Shown piece after piece: positions 60,203-64,000 of a stretch of 64,000 nt of DNA. Below the pieces are notes generated by a model, which ran no database searches, had not been told where the DNA came from, and saw only the letters and a program-made list of their open reading frames with translations. Position 1 is the first letter of the stretch, and every line of letters starts with the position of its first letter. The position numbers and the translations under genes are program-made. The stretch comes from Streptomyces sp. TP-A0356 (GTDB lineage: Bacteria > Actinomycetota > Actinomycetes > Streptomycetales > Streptomycetaceae): positions 62,001 to 126,000 of the forward strand of contig NZ_BBZJ01000023.1 in NCBI RefSeq assembly GCF_001417775.1, in the 5' to 3' direction.

Positions 60203-62247
60203 GCGGGGACCTCCAGGGGGTCGAGCTTGTTCGCTGTGCGGATCTCGTCGACGATACGACCGATGATCCCGGTGATGTCGAAGTCCTTCGGGGTGAAGAC
60301 CGCGGCCACTCCAGCGGCCCTCAGCTGCTCGGCGTCGCCGTTCGGGATGATCCCGCCGGCGATCACCGGAATGTCGGTCGCGCCGGCCTCGCGCAGCCGC
60401 TCCAGCACGTCCGGCACCAGCTGTGCGTGCGAACCGGAGAGGATGGACAGACCCACCGCGTGCACGTCCTCCGCGAGGGCCGCGTCCACTATCTGTTCGG
60501 GCGTCAGCCGGATGCCCTGGTAGACCACCTCGAACCCGGCGTCGCGGGCTCGCACGGCGATCTGCTCGGCGCCGTTGGAGTGCCCGTCCAGGCCCGGCTT
60601 GCCGACCAGGAAGCGCAGCTTGCCGACGCCGAGATCCTGGGCCGTGACATCCACCTTGCGGCGGACCTGGGCCAGGGCGGTGCCCTCCTCGGCGGTCACG
60701 GCCACCGGCGCCGACGACACACCCGTCGGCGCCCGGAACTCGCCGAACACCTCGCGCAGGGCCCCGGCCCACTCACCGGTCGTCACCCCGGCGCGGGCGC
60801 ACTCCAGGGTGGCCTCCATGAGGTTGTCCGTGCCCTTGGCCGCCTCCTTCAGCCGCTCCAGCGCCTTGCACGGGCGCGGGTGGTTGAACGGCGGCTGGTA
60901 GCGGGTGTCGCGCCAGTGCTGGAGCGACTCGATGACGCGCGCCTCGACCGCCGGGTCGACCGTCTGGATCGCGGTGTCCAGATCGGCCGTCAGCGGGTTC
61001 GGCTCGGTCGTCTCGAAGAGGTTGACGCCGACGATCTTCTCCTGGCCGGACTCGATACGGGCCCGGCGGGCCGCGTGCGAGGCGACGAGCTGCGACTTGA
61101 GGTAGCCGGACTCGACGGCCGCCATCGCGCCGCCCATCTCCTGGATCCGCTCGATCTCGGCGAGCGACTCCTCGACCAACTGGCCCACCTTGGCCTCGAT
61201 GACCGTCGATCCCTCGAAGATGTCGTCGTACTCCAGCAGATCGCTCTCATGGGCGAGCACCTGCTGGATGCGCAGTGACCACTGCTGGTCCCAGGGCCGG
61301 GGCAGGCCCAGCGCCTCGTTCCAGGCGGGGAGCTGGACGGCACGCGCGCGTGCGTCCTTGGAGAGGGTCACGGCCAGCATCTCCAGCACGATCCGCTGGA
61401 CGTTGTTCTCCGGCTGGGCCTCCGTAAGACCAAGCGAGTTGACCTGGACGCCGTAGCGGAAGCGACGGTGCTTGGGGTCCTCGATGCCGTACCGCTCGCG
61501 CGTGATCCTGTCCCAGATGCGGCCGAACGCCCGCATCTTGCACATCTCCTCGACGAAGCGGACGCCCGCGTTCACGAAGAAGGAGATGCGGCCCACGACA
61601 TCGCCCATGCGCTCCTGCGGCACCTGGCCGCTGTCGCGCACCGCGTCGAGGACGGCGATGGCCGTCGACATCGCGTAAGCGATCTCCTGGACCGGTGTGG
61701 CGCCCGCCTCCTGCAGGTGGTAGCTGCAGATGTTGATGGGGTTCCACTTCGGTATGTGGGAGACCGTGTACGCGATCATGTCCGTCGTCAGCCGGAGCGA
61801 GGGACCCGGCGGGAAGACGTGCGTGCCCCGCGACAGGTACTCCTTGACGATGTCGTTCTGGGTCGTGCCCTGGAGTTTGGTGATGTCCGCGCCCTGCTCC
61901 TCCGCGACGACCTGGTAGAGCGCCAGCAGCCACATGGCCGTGGCGTTGATGGTCATCGAGGTGTTCATCTGCTCCAGGGGTATGTCCTGGAACAGCCGGC
62001 GCATGTCACCGAGGTGCGACACAGGAACGCCCACCCGGCCGACCTCACCGCGGGCGAGGACGTGGTCGGGGTCGTAGCCGGTCTGCGTCGGCAGGTCGAA
62101 CGCCACCGACAGACCCGTCTGGCCCTTGGCGAGGTTGCGCCGGTACAGCTCGTTGGACGCCTCGGCCGTGGAGTGACCGGCGTAGGTGCGCATGAGCCAC
62201 GGCCGGTCCTTCTCCCGCCTTGTTCCGGCGGGCTGACGCTCAGTCAT
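60199..62247 (-). CDS. ecm: ethylmalonyl-CoA mutase (B12-dependent, MeaA-like)
   Basis: 682 aa acyl-CoA mutase in one chain. The substrate-binding TIM barrel has RPWLMRTYAGHSTAEASNEL, RGEVGRVGVPVSHLGDMRRL, and SYHLQEAGATPVQEIAYAMS. The C-terminal cobalamin domain has GKPGLDGHSNGAEQIAVRA (DxHxxG, base-off B12), LSILSGSHAQL (SxL) and VIAGGIIPNGDAEQL (GG). The shape and neighbour ccr identify ethylmalonyl-CoA to methylsuccinyl-CoA conversion. The gap to ccr is 18 bp and the 3' end overlaps the lyase gene. Confidence 0.93.
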   Translation of the reverse strand: MTERQPAGTRREKDRPWLMRTYAGHSTAEASNELYRRNLAKGQTGLSVAFDLPTQTGYDPDHVLARGEVGRVGVPVSHLGDMRRLFQDIPLEQMNTSMTINATAMWLLALYQVVAEEQGADITKLQGTTQNDIVKEYLSRGTHVFPPGPSLRLTTDMIAYTVSHIPKWNPINICSYHLQEAGATPVQEIAYAMSTAIAVLDAVRDSGQVPQERMGDVVGRISFFVNAGVRFVEEMCKMRAFGRIWDRITRERYGIEDPKHRRFRYGVQVNSLGLTEAQPENNVQRIVLEMLAVTLSKDARARAVQLPAWNEALGLPRPWDQQWSLRIQQVLAHESDLLEYDDIFEGSTVIEAKVGQLVEESLAEIERIQEMGGAMAAVESGYLKSQLVASHAARRARIESGQEKIVGVNLFETTEPNPLTADLDTAIQTVDPAVEARVIESLQHWRDTRYQPPFNHPRPCKALERLKEAAKGTDNLMEATLECARAGVTTGEWAGALREVFGEFRAPTGVSSAPVAVTAEEGTALAQVRRKVDVTAQDLGVGKLRFLVGKPGLDGHSNGAEQIAVRARDAGFEVVYQGIRLTPEQIVDAALAEDVHAVGLSILSGSHAQLVPDVLERLREAGATDIPVIAGGIIPNGDAEQLRAAGVAAVFTPKDFDITGIIGRIVDEIRTANKLDPLEVPA

Positions 62248-62265
62248 CTATGACCTCCGCCGTCG

Positions 62266-63603
62266 TCAGATGTTCCGGAAGCGGTTGATGGCGTCGACGT
62301 GCTTGGCACGCAGTTCCTGGTCCCGCACGCCCAGGCCCTCCTCGGGGGCGAGGCACAGGACGCCGACCTTGCCCTGGTGGAGGTTGCGGTGCACGTCGTA
62401 CGCGGCCTGACCGGTCTCCTCCAGCGGGTACACCTTGGAGAGCGTCGGGTGGATCTTGCCCTTCGCGATGAGCCGGTTGGCCTCCCAGGCCTCGCGGTAG
62501 TTGGCGAAGTGCGAGCCGATGATCCGCTTGAGGGACATCCACAGGTAGCGGTTGTCGTACTCGTGGTTGTAGCCGGAGGTCGAGGCGCAGGTGACGATCG
62601 TGCCGCCCTTGCGCGTCACGTACACCGACGCACCGAAGGTCTCGCGGCCGGGGTGCTCGAAGACGATGTCCACGTCCTCGCCGCCCGTCAGCTCACGGAT
62701 GCGCTTGCCGAAGCGCTTCCACTCCTTCGGGTCCTGGGTGTGCTCGTCCTTCCAGAACTTGTAGTCCTCGGCGGTGCGGTCGATGATCGCCTCCGCGCCC
62801 ATCGAGCGGCAGATCTCCGCCTTGGCCGGCGAAGAGACGACGCAGATGGGGTTGGCGCCGCCCGCGAGGGCGAACTGGGTCGCGTACGAACCGAGGCCGC
62901 CGCTCGCGCCCCAGATCAGCACGTTGTCGCCCTGCTTCATCTGGGCGCCGTTGCGGGAGACGAGCTGGCGGTACGCGGTGGAGTTGACCAGGCCCGGGGC
63001 GGCGGCCTCCTCCCAGCTCAGGTGGCCCGGCTTGGGCATCAGCTGGTTGGACTTGACGAGCGCGATCTCCGCCAGGCCGCCGAAGTTGGTCTCGAAGCCC
63101 CAGATGCGCTGCTCGGGGTCGAGCATCGTGTCGTTGTGCCCGTCGGAGGACTCCAGCTCCACCGACAGACAGTGCGCGACGACCTCGTCGCCCGGCTTCC
63201 AGGCGTTGACGCCCGGGCCGGTGCGCAGGACGACGCCCGCGAGGTCGGAGCCGATGATGTGGTACGGCAGGTCGTGGCGCTTGGTGAGCTCGGAGAGCTT
63301 GCCGTAGCGCTCCAGGAAGCCGAACGTGGACAGCGGCTCGAAGATCGAGGTCCACACCGAGTTGTAGTTGACCGAGGAGGCCATGACGGCCACCAGGGCC
63401 TCGCCCGGGCCGAGCTCGGGCAGCGGGACCTCGTCCACGTGCAGCGACTTGCGGGGGTCCTTGTCACGGGTGGTGAGCCCCGCGAAGATCTCCGTCTCGT
63501 CCTTGTGCACGGTGACCGCGCGGTACGAGTCGGGGAGCGGGAGAGCGGCGAAGTCGGCGGACGTGGCCGTCCCCGACTGGATCGCGTCCAGGATGTCCTT
63601 CAC
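62266..63603 (-). CDS. ccrA: crotonyl-CoA carboxylase/reductase
   Basis: 445 aa. Zinc-free medium-chain dehydrogenase/reductase: NADPH site IWGASGGLGSYATQFALAGG. The CO2-binding residues known from the Kitasatospora enzyme, Asn81 (NYNSVW), Phe170-Glu171 (WGFETNFGG) and His365 (IIGSHFANYR), are all present at the same numbering. It converts crotonyl-CoA, CO2 and NADPH to (2S)-ethylmalonyl-CoA, the first dedicated step of the pathway and a polyketide extender unit. It is the first gene of the five-gene operon. Confidence 0.96.
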   Translation of the reverse strand: MKDILDAIQSGTATSADFAALPLPDSYRAVTVHKDETEIFAGLTTRDKDPRKSLHVDEVPLPELGPGEALVAVMASSVNYNSVWTSIFEPLSTFGFLERYGKLSELTKRHDLPYHIIGSDLAGVVLRTGPGVNAWKPGDEVVAHCLSVELESSDGHNDTMLDPEQRIWGFETNFGGLAEIALVKSNQLMPKPGHLSWEEAAAPGLVNSTAYRQLVSRNGAQMKQGDNVLIWGASGGLGSYATQFALAGGANPICVVSSPAKAEICRSMGAEAIIDRTAEDYKFWKDEHTQDPKEWKRFGKRIRELTGGEDVDIVFEHPGRETFGASVYVTRKGGTIVTCASTSGYNHEYDNRYLWMSLKRIIGSHFANYREAWEANRLIAKGKIHPTLSKVYPLEETGQAAYDVHRNLHQGKVGVLCLAPEEGLGVRDQELRAKHVDAINRFRNI

Positions 63604-64000
63604 GGTGTTGCCTCCGGCGAATGGCGTCTTGAGGGAAGACGCTGAGGGTTACGTCGGTGCTGCTGCTGGTGTGAGGGGTGCCGTCGGTTCGGCTCAGTGG
63701 TGCTGTGGCAGCGCTTTGTGGCGCGGGAGGGTTGCCTGTGACGCAGGCGTCCGGGCGCGCCGGCCGAGGGCCGGCGGGGACAGCCGGCGTACGAGAGGTC
63801 TTTGCACGCCGGCCGCCCGGACATCACCAACGTATGGCACGGCGTGTCACCCCGCAAGGCACGGAGTGCCAGATCTTGCTCTCAGATGAAATCTTTACGT
63901 AACAAATGAGCGATGATCGATCAAAGCGGCCGTCGGATAGGTGACAATGGGCGGTCTTGTGGGCGTCGGACCGTCTTGTGCCGGCAGCAGTGGCGTCGGA
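63604..64000. other. region upstream of ccr to window end
   Basis: 397 bp without a convincing gene. It holds a promoter candidate for ccr and two short palindromes, TTACGTAA (63895-63902) and TGATCGATCA (63914-63923), in an unusually AT-rich patch for this genome. The next gene is beyond the window. Confidence 0.4.
63896..63924 (-). promoter_or_regulatory. promoter candidate of the ethylmalonyl-CoA operon
   Basis: On the - strand, TTGATC (63924-63919), 17-bp spacer, TACGTA (63901-63896). Both hexamers lie within short palindromes, so a regulator may bind over the promoter. It predicts a leader of about 290 nt before ccr, which is long, so a nearer start site is also possible. Confidence 0.35.

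Overview
The window is typical Streptomyces chromosome. Base composition is very high in GC, third codon positions are almost all G or C, GTG starts are common, and the families seen (XRE/DUF397/RsbW-like trio, PucR regulator, Ada-AlkA fusion, F420-type LLM enzyme, complete ethylmalonyl-CoA pathway) are typical of that genus. No rRNA, tRNA or CRISPR array was found.

Region 1 (1-13.2 kb) is accessory and partly decayed. It holds a partial TPR-type protein, a TrmO-like protein, an RsbW-like ATPase, an IS110-family element (transposase 1485-2726) with a structured non-coding flank that could encode its guide (bridge) RNA, an XRE regulator, cutA, and then a tyrosine integrase (5916). Beyond the integrase lie small unknowns, a frameshifted zinc-ribbon gene, a Schlafen/AlbA_2 protein, a multiply broken gene, a PIN-domain protein and a K+ channel. 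This is the part most likely to hold mobile or defence-type functions.

Region 2 (13.6-29.5 kb) is largely core: pcaDC, an MBL-fold protein, xthA, a four-gene amino-acid ABC transporter, a secreted S15/CocE-type hydrolase, a secreted gamma-glutamyltransferase, and a ClpC-like AAA+ unfoldase divergent from a large repeat-bearing protein.

Region 3 (29.6-38.8 kb) is a reductive pyrimidine catabolism cluster on the + strand: C-N hydrolase, class III aminotransferase, PucR regulator, second C-N hydrolase, dihydropyrimidinase, TIGR03842-type LLM oxidoreductase and NCS1 nucleobase transporter. A good promoter with a 10-bp inverted repeat over its start precedes it. Uracil or thymine would enter by NCS1, be reduced (no classical dihydropyrimidine dehydrogenase is present), opened by the hydantoinase, decarbamoylated, and the beta-amino acid transaminated.

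Region 4 (39.3-54.4 kb) holds RidA, a WhiJ-like XRE/DUF397/RsbW-like trio, remnants of a second NCS1 transporter, a cytosolic GGT-family enzyme, an inositol-phosphatase-family enzyme, an FAD oxidoreductase coupled to a macrodomain protein, alkylation repair (Ada-AlkA fusion plus Ogt), a methyltransferase, a sirtuin, SseB-like, DUF2267 and NUDIX proteins, and a TetR gene that has lost its DNA-binding half.

Region 5 (54.5-64 kb) has glycerate kinase, then pssA-psd (phosphatidylethanolamine synthesis) and the complete ethylmalonyl-CoA pathway operon ccr-ecm-mcl-mch-mcd on the - strand, which turns crotonyl-CoA plus CO2 into glyoxylate and propionyl-CoA, feeding acetyl-CoA assimilation and polyketide extender units.
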